From: Duganella guangzhouensis
GTDB lineage: Bacteria > Pseudomonadota > Gammaproteobacteria > Burkholderiales > Burkholderiaceae_D
Length of the DNA: 64,000 nucleotides
Direction: 5' to 3'
Assembly (NCBI RefSeq): GCF_009674535.1
Contig: NZ_WKJK01000009.1
Location: 60,099 to 124,098, forward strand
Both the position numbers and the translations under genes were made by a program. This document shows, in pieces, positions 17,730-26,298 of this stretch. Numbering within the stretch: the stretch's first letter is position 1; each line of letters starts with the position of its first letter. The notes under the pieces are model-generated. The model did not search any database and was not told where the DNA came from. It was given only the letters and a program-made list of their open reading frames with translations.

Positions 17730-17735
17730 TATAAT
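17730..17735 (+). promoter_or_regulatory. Likely -10 element (TATAAT) for the 162-aa barrel gene
   Basis: A perfect TATAAT lies 44 nt before the ATG at 17779. The base context is otherwise GC-rich. No convincing -35 is seen at 17 nt upstream, so only the -10 is claimed. Confidence 0.45.
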
Positions 17736-17778
17736 CCAACGTCCTTAACCGAACCCTGAACCAGGAAAGAAGCTTCAG

Positions 17779-18267
17779 ATGATGAAACATGTGCGTATTG
17801 CCGGGCTGGTTGTGCTGGCTTGCCTGTCCGGCGCGGCGGCGGCCGATACTTTCGAGACCATCGAATCGGCGCCGGCGCAGGAACTGTGGCTCAATGGTGG
17901 TTTTTACACCTGGCACTTCCAGCGCGACAAAGACCTGAATGGCGCCAACGGCGGCCTGGGCGCCGAATATCGCTTCTCGACCGTGGCCTCGGTCACCGCC
18001 GGCCGCTTCTATAACAGCGACCGCGCCTATTCCAATTATGTCGGCGTCTACTACCAGCCCTGGAAAGTCGGTCCGGTGCGCATCGGCGCGGTGGTGGGCG
18101 GCTTCGACGGCTACCCAAAAATGCGAAATGGCGGCTGGTTCCCCGCCGCCATCCCTACCCTCAGCTATGAATACCAGCGTGTGGGCGTCAACGTCGCCAT
18201 CATCCCGACCTACAAGGACCGGCTGTATGGCGGCATCTCCATACAGCTCAAGCTCAAGGCATTTTAA
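17779..18267 (+). CDS. Small outer-membrane beta-barrel protein (PagP-fold-like)
   Basis: 162 aa, start ATG 17779 with AGGAAAGAAG about 9 nt before. A signal peptide is followed by ADTFETIESAP and eight-strand-like alternation: LWLNGGFYTWHFQ, NGGLGAEYRFSTVASVTAGRF, YSNYVGVYYQPWKVG, VRIGAVVGGFDGY, IPTLSYEYQRVGVNVAIIPTY, YGGISIQLKLKAF, ending in Phe. Size and strand number fit a PagP-type eight-stranded barrel, and similar small proteins are common in betaproteobacteria, but the PagP catalytic His/Asp/Ser set cannot be placed by eye, so no enzymatic claim is made. Its 3' end overlaps the convergent EF-G gene by 4 nt. Confidence 0.7.
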   Translation: MMKHVRIAGLVVLACLSGAAAADTFETIESAPAQELWLNGGFYTWHFQRDKDLNGANGGLGAEYRFSTVASVTAGRFYNSDRAYSNYVGVYYQPWKVGPVRIGAVVGGFDGYPKMRNGGWFPAAIPTLSYEYQRVGVNVAIIPTYKDRLYGGISIQLKLKAF

Positions 18268-20372
18268 GCACGGCCCTTGGTCACGGCGATCTGATCCAGG
18301 ATGTGTTTCGGCACTTCGGCATAGTGCTTGAACTCCATGGTGTAGGTCGCCCGGCCCTGGGTCAACGAACGCAGCGTGGTCGAGTAGCCGAACATCTCGG
18401 CCAGCGGCACCAGGGCGCGGATGATCTTGCCGCCACCGCCAGGAATTTCATCCATGCCCTGCACCATGCCGCGCCGCGACGTCAAGTCGCCCATGGCATT
18501 GCCCATGAACTCTTCCGGCGTCTCCACCTCCACCGTCATCATCGGCTCCAGCAGCACCGGGCCGGCGCGCTTCATGCCGTCCTTGAACGCCATCGAACCA
18601 GCCATGCGGAACGCATTCTCGTTCGAGTCGACGTCGTGGTAGGAACCAAAGGTCAGCGTGGCGCGCACGTCAACCACCGGATAACCGGCCAACACGCCCT
18701 GCTTCAGCGTCTCCTGAATACCCTTGTCGACCGCCGGGATGAACTCGCGCGGCACCACGCCGCCTTTGATGGCGTCGACAAACTCATAACCCTTGCCGGG
18801 TTCCAGCGGTTCCACCGTCAGCACCACGTGACCGTACTGACCGCGCCCGCCGGACTGCTTGACGAACTTGCCCTCGACATCGCTGGCGGTCTTGGTGATG
18901 GTTTCGCGGTAGGCCACCTGCGGCTTGCCCACGGTCGCCTCGACGCTGAATTCGCGCTTCATGCGATCCACCAGAATCTCCAGATGCAGTTCGCCCATGC
19001 CGGACATGATGGTCTGGCCCGATTCCTCGTCGGTGTGTACGCGGAACGATGGATCTTCCTGCGCCAGCCGGTTCAGGGCGATGCCCATCTTTTCCTGGTC
19101 AGCCTTGGTTTTCGGCTCCACCGCCTGCGAAATCACCGGCTCGGGGAAGATCATCTTTTCCAGCACGATCACGTGATCCGGTGAGCTCAACGTATCGCCG
19201 GTGGTCACGCCTTTCAGGCCGACCGCCGCCGCGATATCACCCGCGTACACCTCTTTGATCTCCTTGCGCTCGTTGGCATGCATCTGCAGGATGCGCCCCA
19301 GCCGCTCCTTCTGCGACTTGGTCGGGTTGTACACCGTATCACCCGAATTCACCACGCCGGAATAGACGCGGAAGAAAGTCAGCTGGCCGACAAACGGGTC
19401 GGTCATGATCTTGAACGCCAGCGCCGAGAATGGATCGCTGTCGGTCGGATGGCGTTCGATCGGCTGGTCGTCTTCGTCGGTACCGGCGATCGCCGGCACA
19501 TCCACCGGCGACGGCAGATATTCGATCACCGCATCCAGCATCGCCTGCACGCCGCGATTCTTGAAGGCGCTACCGGCCAGCATCGGCACGATCTCGTTGC
19601 GGATGGTGCGCTGGCGCAGGCCGGACTTGATCTCGTCCTCGCTCAGCGTGCCGCCTTCCAGATATTTTTCCAGCAGCTCGGGTGAACCTTCGGCGGCGGC
19701 TTCCACCATTTTCTCGCGCCATTCCTGGGACACCGCCAGCAGATGCTCCGGGATATCCTCATAGGTGAACTTGACGCCCAGCGTCTCGTCGTCCCAGTTA
19801 ATCGCGCGCATCTTGACCAGATCGATCACGCCATGGAAGTTATCCTCGGCGCCCAGCGGCACCTGAATCGGCACCGCCACGCCTTTCAGGCGATTGGCGA
19901 TCTGCTCGCGCACGCGGAAGAAGTCCGCCCCAACGCGGTCCATCTTGTTGATGAAAGCGATGCGCGGCACATGGTATTTGTTCGCCTGGCGCCACACGGT
20001 TTCCGACTGCGGCTGCACGCCGCCGACCGCGTCGTACACCATTACCGCGCCGTCCAGCACCCGCATCGAGCGCTCGACTTCAATCGTGAAGTCGACGTGG
20101 CCCGGGGTGTCGATGATATTGATGCGGTGCTCAGGGAAATTGCCGGCCATGCCTTTCCAGAAGGCCGTGGTCGCCGCCGAGGTGATGGTGATGCCGCGTT
20201 CCTGTTCCTGTTCCATCCAGTCCATGGTGGCGGCACCGTTATGTACCTCACCAATTTTATGGTTAACTCCGGTATAAAACAGGATGCGTTCCGTGGTCGT
20301 GGTTTTACCAGCGTCAATGTGGGCGCTGATGCCGATATTGCGGTAACGCTCGATAGGGGTCTTGCGGGTCAT
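18264..20372 (-). CDS. fusA: Elongation factor G, stand-alone copy
   Basis: 702 aa GTPase that drives ribosomal translocation and, with RRF, recycling. G1 AHIDAGKTTT, switch segment QEQERGITITSAATT, G3 DTPGHVDF, G4 NKMD, G5 SAFKNRG are all intact; domains II-V follow with the RGQYGH and IPGGGGKI regions. ATG 20372 is preferred over the GTG one codon upstream because AAGGAG lies 7 nt before the ATG. No rpsL, rpsG or tuf genes are near, so this is not the str-operon copy position; many Burkholderiales carry two EF-G genes. All catalytic motifs being present, it should be active. Confidence 0.93.
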   Translation of the reverse strand: MTRKTPIERYRNIGISAHIDAGKTTTTERILFYTGVNHKIGEVHNGAATMDWMEQEQERGITITSAATTAFWKGMAGNFPEHRINIIDTPGHVDFTIEVERSMRVLDGAVMVYDAVGGVQPQSETVWRQANKYHVPRIAFINKMDRVGADFFRVREQIANRLKGVAVPIQVPLGAEDNFHGVIDLVKMRAINWDDETLGVKFTYEDIPEHLLAVSQEWREKMVEAAAEGSPELLEKYLEGGTLSEDEIKSGLRQRTIRNEIVPMLAGSAFKNRGVQAMLDAVIEYLPSPVDVPAIAGTDEDDQPIERHPTDSDPFSALAFKIMTDPFVGQLTFFRVYSGVVNSGDTVYNPTKSQKERLGRILQMHANERKEIKEVYAGDIAAAVGLKGVTTGDTLSSPDHVIVLEKMIFPEPVISQAVEPKTKADQEKMGIALNRLAQEDPSFRVHTDEESGQTIMSGMGELHLEILVDRMKREFSVEATVGKPQVAYRETITKTASDVEGKFVKQSGGRGQYGHVVLTVEPLEPGKGYEFVDAIKGGVVPREFIPAVDKGIQETLKQGVLAGYPVVDVRATLTFGSYHDVDSNENAFRMAGSMAFKDGMKRAGPVLLEPMMTVEVETPEEFMGNAMGDLTSRRGMVQGMDEIPGGGGKIIRALVPLAEMFGYSTTLRSLTQGRATYTMEFKHYAEVPKHILDQIAVTKGRA

Positions 20373-20521
20373 CACGAATCTCCTTGAACAGACTGCCAGG
20401 AGCTCTCAAGTGCGGCACTGCCGGCCGAATTCAAGAGCGCGTTAGCGTGCGACGTGTTTAATGGCAATTAATGTAGTCTCTCGAATAATCCATCAGCTTA
20501 ACTCTCAACCAGAAAATCTGC

Positions 20522-21652
20522 ATGCCAATGCGAGCCAAAACTACCCTCATCCTCTCCTTCGGCATGGCGCCGGCTCTGGCTTTAGCCCAGGTATCCGACC
20601 TTGAACTGCGGCTGGAACGCTGCGCCGTGCTGGGCGACGCCAGTGCCCGGCTGGCTTGCTACGACGGCCTGGCCAAAACCGCCCCCGTGGTGCAGGCCGC
20701 CGGCGACAATGCCGTGGTGCCGCCAGCCGCCGACGTCACCGGCAATAAGGTCGCCACCGTCCCCGCTGCGGACGCGCCGCCACGCACCCAGCCCGCAGCG
20801 CCGCCGCCGGAACCCAAGGTGTCGCCCAAGGTCGCGGCGCTGACCACCATTCCGCCCGAAGACACGGTGTCGCGCATGGTGCAGGAATGGGAACTGGACC
20901 GCTCGTCCAAGCGTGGCGTGTTCAACTTCCGGCCGCATCGTGACAGCTATTTGCTACTGGCGAATTACAGCACCAGCTCCAATGATGCGCCTTTTGAGGA
21001 GTTTACGCCTGCCGGCATCAAATCCAAGCACGTCGAGCTGACTTACCAGATCAGTTTCAAGATGAAGCTGATCGAGCAGCTGTTAAGCTCGCCGGTCGAC
21101 CTGTGGTTCGGCTACACCCAGAACAGCTTCTGGCAAGCCTACAACCGCGCCGCCTCCAGCCCGTTCCGCGAAACAAACTACCAGCCGGAGCTGATGCTGA
21201 CCACGCCGCTGGCGCTGGACCTGGGTGTGCTGGACGTGCGTTACCTGACGCTGGCGCTGAATCACCAATCGAACGGCCAGACCTCCACGCTATCGCGCAG
21301 CTGGAACCGGATCTATGCGGAAGTGGGAGCGGAGAAAGGCAAGTTTGGTCTGCAGCTGCGCCTGTGGAAGCGGCTGGACAACGCCCGTTCGGATAACGAC
21401 AACATCGACATCGTCGATTTTATGGGGCACGGCGACCTTACCGCCAACTATCGTTTCAACGGCAATGAGCTGTTTGTCGCGGCGCGCCGCAACTTCAAGA
21501 CCGGTCACGGCGCCGTCAAGGCCGGCTGGGCCTTCCCGGTGGCGGCCAATCTGAAAGGCTATCTGCAAGCCTTCAGCGGTTATGGCCAGAGCCTGATCGA
21601 CTATAACTACTCGCAAAAGTCGCTGGGCGCCGGCTTTATGGTCGATTTTTAA
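20522..21652 (+). CDS. pldA: Outer-membrane phospholipase A (OMPLA)
   Basis: 376 aa. Signal peptide to about residue 22 (ALALAQ), then a Pro/Ala-rich stretch (about 60-115) that is longer than in the enterobacterial enzyme, and a 12-strand barrel with the OMPLA active-site block ALNHQSNGQTS followed by LSRSWNRIYAE, containing the catalytic His and Ser two residues apart (about His247 and Ser249), plus the Asn that completes the triad. It hydrolyses misplaced phospholipids in the outer leaflet when dimerised with calcium. Barrel strands end at AGFMVDF. The early block LRLERCAVLGDASARLACYDGLA is a cysteine-containing motif common in proteobacterial periplasmic proteins. ATG 20528 is an alternative start. 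Ends overlapping the 65-aa gene by 4 nt. Confidence 0.92.
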   Translation: MPMRAKTTLILSFGMAPALALAQVSDLELRLERCAVLGDASARLACYDGLAKTAPVVQAAGDNAVVPPAADVTGNKVATVPAADAPPRTQPAAPPPEPKVSPKVAALTTIPPEDTVSRMVQEWELDRSSKRGVFNFRPHRDSYLLLANYSTSSNDAPFEEFTPAGIKSKHVELTYQISFKMKLIEQLLSSPVDLWFGYTQNSFWQAYNRAASSPFRETNYQPELMLTTPLALDLGVLDVRYLTLALNHQSNGQTSTLSRSWNRIYAEVGAEKGKFGLQLRLWKRLDNARSDNDNIDIVDFMGHGDLTANYRFNGNELFVAARRNFKTGHGAVKAGWAFPVAANLKGYLQAFSGYGQSLIDYNYSQKSLGAGFMVDF

Positions 21653-21846
21653 CGCGGCGTCCCGCCCAAAATGCGCGCCGGCAGCATGACTATGGCGCGC
21701 AGCAGCTCAAACACGCCTTCGACGCCGATGCCGATCAGGCGGAACGGCAACAGCAGCAGCCACAGCAGCGGATACATCACCAGCGCCAGCAAAGCCAGCG
21801 GCCAGCACAGGAACAGCAACCCCAGCCACAAGATAAAACTCAGCAT
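21649..21846 (-). CDS. Small hydrophobic membrane protein (65 aa)
   Basis: 65 aa, start ATG 21846 preceded by GGGGG. Nearly the whole N-terminal two thirds is hydrophobic (LSFILWLGLLFLCWPLALLALVMYPLLWLLLL), followed by an amphipathic part with FRLIGIGVEGVFELLRAIVMLPARILG. It is likely an inner-membrane protein with two helices. Similar small proteins with PFRLxGI...E are frequent in betaproteobacteria but have no assigned function that I know. It is convergent with pldA (4-nt overlap). Confidence 0.65.
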   Translation of the reverse strand: MLSFILWLGLLFLCWPLALLALVMYPLLWLLLLPFRLIGIGVEGVFELLRAIVMLPARILGGTPR

Positions 21847-21981
21847 GACAAGCCCCCGATAGCGTTAAATAATTGTCTATAATGTCACTCTAATAGAGTA
21901 GCGGGCCGCCGGCAATCATCGTGCGACCAACTGCGGATAACGGCGATCAATCGCGACATTTTGGGGACAAACGGGAGCATT

Positions 21982-23745
21982 ATGATGAAACCGTGGTATA
22001 TCGCGCTGCTGCTTGGCAGCGCCAGTCTGGCCGTGCAGGCCCAGCAGCAAGCACCGGCGCCAGCGTCGGCCAGCGTGGTGGTGGCCGGCCAACGCAACGC
22101 TTCCGAATGGTTCCGGGTCGAAAGCCAGCACTTCATCGTCTATTCGGACACCAGCAACGACGACGTCGCGCTGCTGCTGAACCAGCTGGAAAAGCTGGAC
22201 CACATGCTGCGCATCTACACCCAGCCCTATCTGAAGACCACCGGCACCGAGCCCAAGCTGACCTTTTACTACCACGGCCGCGCGACCGACCTGAACGCGC
22301 TGGCGGTCAGCCAGCCGCCCTACGCCATCGGCCTGTACAACAGCTGCAGCGCCGGCGTGCAGGGTTTCGGCGTCCACCTGGCCAAGCTGGAGCGGCTGAC
22401 CAATGCCGACCTGCCCAAGGCGCTGCCGAATGAAAGCCTGGCCTATCTGTTTGAAGCGTACACCCGCCACTTCATCTACCGTTACACCGATATCCGCTCG
22501 CCGACCTCGTTCATTGACGGCATGGCGCAGTACTTCGCCAGCGTGCGCTTCTCGGATGCGCAGATGCTGCTGGGCCGCATGCCGATCAATATCGCGCGCT
22601 ATTACACCTTCCTCGACAAAGGCCGGATGTACAGCCTGGACTACACCGACGTGCTGCAGCAGAACGACAACCGCACCAGCGGCTACGGTTCCAAGGCTGG
22701 CGTCAAGCTGGAATTCGCCGCCCGCTCCTGGCTGCTGACGCATTACATATTGTCCAGCGAAGAAAACCGCAAACACCTGCCCGGCTATCTGGCGGCGGTG
22801 TATCGCGGCGAGCCGATCCCGCAGGCGTTTGAACAAACCTGGGGCATCAAAGTGGCCGACCTCGGCACCACCTTGTGGCGCTACCGCCGCCAAGCGGTCA
22901 AAGTGATGCAGGTGGATGTGCCGGACCTGCCGGCGGCGGTGATGGAGTTCAAGAGCCTGCCGCAATCGTCGGGCGAATTCGTGCTGGCCGAGGCGGCGCT
23001 GAAATCCTGCCCGGCGCGCAAGGCTGGCGAAGGACTGCTGCGCCAGCTGCGCGAGTCGGCCGCCCGCTATCCCGCCAACGAATACGCGCAACGCACGCTG
23101 AGCCGGGCACAGATCGACTGGGGCAATCCGCAGGATGCGCTGCCCTATCTGGCCAAAGCCACGCAACAGCCGGACGCAGAAGCGTTTTACCTGCTGGGAC
23201 TGGCAAACCTGAAGCTGTCAAAGCTGGACGCCGCGCGCGCCGCGCTGAACCGTTCGCTGGCCTTGCAACCGTCATCGGCGGAAGCCGCCTACGCGCTGCA
23301 CCTGACCGGCCTGCAAAGCGGTGCCGTGCCGGACGACGCCACCTTGCAGGCGGCCGTCACCGCCTGGGACAACGGTCATGAAGTGAATACGCTGGCGCGC
23401 TCGGCGGCACTGGCTTATGCCTACGTTGGCGACGCGGCACACGCCCGCAACGCCCTGAAGCTGATGGCGCATAACATCCGCGAACCAGATTTGCAGACCT
23501 GGGCTCAGACCTGGCTGGACAAACTGGCCAAGGGCGGCGTCACGCAGGATGAAGTGCTGGCCGAGATGCGCATCCTGCCGGCGGCCGATCAGGCCTTCCG
23601 CGAATGGACCATCGCCAACGCCGATGTGATGAAAGAAGTGGAATACAACGCCGGCTTGCAGGATGCGCGCGGCCATCTGGACCAGCTGAGCATCAACCCA
23701 TCCAGTCCGGACAAAGCGCTGCAAAGCACCTACGGTAACCGCTGA
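21982..23745 (+). CDS. TPR-containing periplasmic protein with degenerate peptidase-MA-like domain
   Basis: 587 aa, start ATG 21982 behind GGGAG. Signal peptide MMKPWYIALLLGSASLAVQA. Residues about 35-300 resemble the DUF1570/peptidase-MA-like domain (EWFRVESQHFIVYSD, LFEAYTRHFIYRYTD, SFIDGMAQYFASVRF). In active relatives the middle block carries HExxH and the last an E-G-x-A-E; here they read EAYTR and DGMAQ, so the zinc site seems lost. Residues about 330-580 contain TPR-like helical pairs (NPQDALPYLAKATQQPDAEA, AFYLLGLANLKLSKLDAARA). A scaffold or chaperone-like role in the periplasm is inferred. It stands alone. Confidence 0.7.
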   Translation: MMKPWYIALLLGSASLAVQAQQQAPAPASASVVVAGQRNASEWFRVESQHFIVYSDTSNDDVALLLNQLEKLDHMLRIYTQPYLKTTGTEPKLTFYYHGRATDLNALAVSQPPYAIGLYNSCSAGVQGFGVHLAKLERLTNADLPKALPNESLAYLFEAYTRHFIYRYTDIRSPTSFIDGMAQYFASVRFSDAQMLLGRMPINIARYYTFLDKGRMYSLDYTDVLQQNDNRTSGYGSKAGVKLEFAARSWLLTHYILSSEENRKHLPGYLAAVYRGEPIPQAFEQTWGIKVADLGTTLWRYRRQAVKVMQVDVPDLPAAVMEFKSLPQSSGEFVLAEAALKSCPARKAGEGLLRQLRESAARYPANEYAQRTLSRAQIDWGNPQDALPYLAKATQQPDAEAFYLLGLANLKLSKLDAARAALNRSLALQPSSAEAAYALHLTGLQSGAVPDDATLQAAVTAWDNGHEVNTLARSAALAYAYVGDAAHARNALKLMAHNIREPDLQTWAQTWLDKLAKGGVTQDEVLAEMRILPAADQAFREWTIANADVMKEVEYNAGLQDARGHLDQLSINPSSPDKALQSTYGNR

Positions 23746-24666
23746 TCAGGCGAAGGCCGGCGCGCGGTAAGGTTGCAGCACGGCCTCGTACAGCACTTCG
23801 GCGCGCAGCGAGGCTTGCAGCGACGCGATCGAGCCGCCGGCGCGGTACTGGAAGCTGACTTGCAGCACATCGCCCTCGCGCGCCTGCACCGGCGTCGCGA
23901 GCGGCACCGTCATGTACGGATTCAGCCAGTCGATGGTGGTCGAGCGGTCTTGCACCACCGCCAGGATATTCTTGGTGACGAAGCGCATCGCGTTCACCTC
24001 GCCGTTGCGATCCACCACGAACTTGCCCTGCCACGCATAAATCAGCTCATTCGGCTGGTTGAAATCGATGATGCTGTACACCGACGGGCTGGCCAGCTCC
24101 ACCGTGCCGGGATAAATCCCGGCGGTGTCCTGGAACTGCACGATCGGCGCATGGAAGCCCTCGAAATCGTACTCCTGCTGCAGCGGCTGCACCGCCATGA
24201 TGACGGCTTCCGGCAGGAATATCGGCAGCGGACCGTCGAACCGTTCGGCGTAACGGCGCTTGAACGATTCAATCACCTCCACCTGCTTCTCGCGCAGCAT
24301 GCCGACGTGGATCATTTCGCAGATCACCACATCGACCGGCTCCGGCGGCAGGTATTCGAAAGCATCGGCATGGATCACCTCCACTTTTTCGCCGTTGGGA
24401 TTCAGCGCCAAAAACCTGCGCGCTTCCTGCACCATGTCCGGATTGAACTCGATGCAGTAGACCTTGGACGCCTTGGCCGCCGCAAACCACGACAGCACGC
24501 CGGTGCCACCGCCCAGCTCCAGCACCTTGGCGCCCGGCTTGACCGCGTAATCGATCGCCGACTTGAACCCGTGCATGCGGTTCTGATCCATCAGCATATT
24601 GTGATGGTATTGCAGCGGGATGAACTGCCCCAGGTAGCAGCTTTCAATTTCGCGTTCGTTCAGCAT
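23746..24666 (-). CDS. PRMT-like SAM-dependent methyltransferase
   Basis: 306 aa, start ATG 24666 with AAGGATCACC before it. Class I methyltransferase core: motif I VLELGGGTGVLSWFAA (about 48-63), acidic residue of post-motif I CIEFNPDM, and VVICEMIHVGMLREKQ, which resembles the double-E loop of protein arginine methyltransferases (E-M-x8-E). A beta-barrel-like C-terminal half (about 160-300) with dimer-type segments follows, as in PRMTs. Thus the likely reaction is methylation of a protein or small guanidino substrate, but the target is unknown; bacterial members are poorly studied. Alternatively it is a small-molecule methyltransferase of the same fold. Stop lies directly next to the convergent TPR gene. 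Confidence 0.75.
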   Translation of the reverse strand: MLNEREIESCYLGQFIPLQYHHNMLMDQNRMHGFKSAIDYAVKPGAKVLELGGGTGVLSWFAAAKASKVYCIEFNPDMVQEARRFLALNPNGEKVEVIHADAFEYLPPEPVDVVICEMIHVGMLREKQVEVIESFKRRYAERFDGPLPIFLPEAVIMAVQPLQQEYDFEGFHAPIVQFQDTAGIYPGTVELASPSVYSIIDFNQPNELIYAWQGKFVVDRNGEVNAMRFVTKNILAVVQDRSTTIDWLNPYMTVPLATPVQAREGDVLQVSFQYRAGGSIASLQASLRAEVLYEAVLQPYRAPAFA

Positions 24667-24832
24667 GGTGATCCTTGATGAGTATCCTGGACCAGATTAT
24701 GTTCAGGATTGCCCTCACACCATGCCGCGAACTACGCGACAAAACCCCGCCAATTCCCACGCTGCCACTGGCTGAGTTAGTCAATCGACATGTATACGAC
24801 TATACTAGGGCGATCAACCTGCCGAGGGCCAC

Positions 24833-25639
24833 ATGTCAGTTCAGCACCGCAACAACGTTCATTGCCATGGCGACGGCCCGGCCACCATCGTGTTCGTGCA
24901 CGGCTACGGCTGCGACCAGCAGATGTGGCGCTTCATCTACCCGTCGTTTGCCACGCGCTACCGGGTGGTGTTGATGGATCTGGTGGGCTGCGGCGGCTCC
25001 GACCTCAGCGCCTACGACCGCGACAAGTACAGCACGCTGCACGGCCATGCCGAAGATCTGCTGGATGTGATCGACTTGTATGCGAAGGCGCCGGCGGTGT
25101 TTGTCGGCCACTCGGTGAGCGCGATGATCGGCATGCTGGCGACCATCATCGCGCCGGAAAAATTCCGCGCCCAGATCATGGTCGGGCCATCGGCCAGCTA
25201 CATCAACGATGGCGATTATGTCGGCGGCTTCAATCCGGAAGACATCGACGGCCTGCTGAAACTGATGGAAATCGATTACGACGCCTGGGTCAAGCGCATG
25301 GCGCCGGCCATCATGGGGGCGCCGCACCCGCAACTGGCCAAGGAATTGCTGACCCGCTTCGAGCGCAACGACCAGGACATCACACGCCACTTCGCGCGCG
25401 TCACCTTCACCGCCGACCACCGCGCCGACGTGCCGAAATCGACGGTGCCGGCCCTGATCCTGCAATGCAGCGACGACATGATCGCCCCGCGCGAGGTCGG
25501 CGACTATCTGCACCAGCACATGGCCAACAGCCGGCTGGAAGTCATCACCAACATCGGCCACTGCCCGCACATGAGCTCACCGTCAGCCAGTGCGGATATC
25601 ATCAATGAGTATTTGGCCCAACTGGGCGCTACCGCTTAA
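24833..25639 (+). CDS. Alpha/beta hydrolase, RsbQ/KAI2-like
   Basis: 268 aa, ATG 24833 with GAGGG before it. N-terminal HGDGPATIVFVHGYGCDQQM (oxyanion HG motif), nucleophile Ser in FVGHSVSAMIGM (about 97), acid Asp in LQCSDDMIAP (about 218), His in IGHCPHMSSP (about 246). The block DLVGCGGSDLSAYDRDKYST is typical of RsbQ and the plant KAI2/D14 receptors. In Bacillus RsbQ works with the PAS phosphatase RsbP; proteobacterial homologues often sit by a PAS/GGDEF kinase. No such partner is next to it here: the upstream neighbour is the divergent methyltransferase and downstream is the convergent ankyrin gene, 4-nt overlap. Ligand unknown. Confidence 0.88.
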   Translation: MSVQHRNNVHCHGDGPATIVFVHGYGCDQQMWRFIYPSFATRYRVVLMDLVGCGGSDLSAYDRDKYSTLHGHAEDLLDVIDLYAKAPAVFVGHSVSAMIGMLATIIAPEKFRAQIMVGPSASYINDGDYVGGFNPEDIDGLLKLMEIDYDAWVKRMAPAIMGAPHPQLAKELLTRFERNDQDITRHFARVTFTADHRADVPKSTVPALILQCSDDMIAPREVGDYLHQHMANSRLEVITNIGHCPHMSSPSASADIINEYLAQLGATA

Positions 25640-26298
25640 CGCTTTGCTTTGTTGGCCAGGAAGGTATTGATGGTCTTGGCGATCCACGGCTTGTCGGCCT
25701 TGAGGGCGAATTCAGCGGCGGTGAGGTGGAAGCCGCCGTCTTTCAGGGTGGCGTCGGCGCCTTCCTTCAACAGCAGTGCGACCACATCTTCCTGGCCTTC
25801 GCGGGCGGCGATCATCAACGGCGTCATGCCGGATGGCGATTCGGCGTCGATGTAGGCGTGCTTGTCCAGCAGCAGCGCGGTCAGCTCGACGCTGCCGGCT
25901 GCGGCGGCGTAATGTAATGCAGTCCAGCCCTTTTGGTTGACCTGCGCGCCGTGCTTCAACAGCTCCAGCACCGCCGGCTTGTTCTGGCGGAAGGCCGCCA
26001 TCATCAGCGCGGTATTGCCGTTGGGCGCCTTGGCTTCGAGGTCGATGCCCGGCGTGTTCATCAGCAGACGGCCGACATTCAGCGCTTCGTAGCGCATGGC
26101 GACGATCAGGCCGGTCTCGCCATTGGCATCGCGCGCATTCGGATTGACGCCGCGCGCCAATGCCTTCTTCACGCGCTCTACGCCATCCAGCTGAGCGGCG
26201 CGGAAGAAATCGACTTCATCATCGCTTTGCTCGGCCGCCATCGCCGGCAAGGCCAGCGCGGCGCCCAGCGCCCACAGCATCAGACGGCGCCGCATCAT
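25636..26298 (-). CDS. Secreted ankyrin-repeat protein
   Basis: 220 aa. The start ATG 26298 overlaps the tatD stop (ATGA); a second ATG is at 26295. A signal peptide MMRRRLMLWALGAALALPAMA precedes five ankyrin-type repeats (NPNARDANGETGLIVAMRY, NGNTALMMAAFRQNKPAVLE, GWTALHYAAAAGSVELTALL, SGMTPLMIAAREGQEDVVAL, and a last degenerate one). It should be a periplasmic binding protein. Ankyrin genes directly behind tatD occur in many betaproteobacteria, so the coupling with tatD is normal; the partner is unknown. Confidence 0.85.
   Translation of the reverse strand: MMRRRLMLWALGAALALPAMAAEQSDDEVDFFRAAQLDGVERVKKALARGVNPNARDANGETGLIVAMRYEALNVGRLLMNTPGIDLEAKAPNGNTALMMAAFRQNKPAVLELLKHGAQVNQKGWTALHYAAAAGSVELTALLLDKHAYIDAESPSGMTPLMIAAREGQEDVVALLLKEGADATLKDGGFHLTAAEFALKADKPWIAKTINTFLANKAKR

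Noticed and set aside
24675..24974. 99-codon plus-strand frame before the RsbQ-like gene
   Set aside because: Two thirds overlap the hydrolase gene out of frame, and the rest has no motif; the hydrolase has its own ribosome site.
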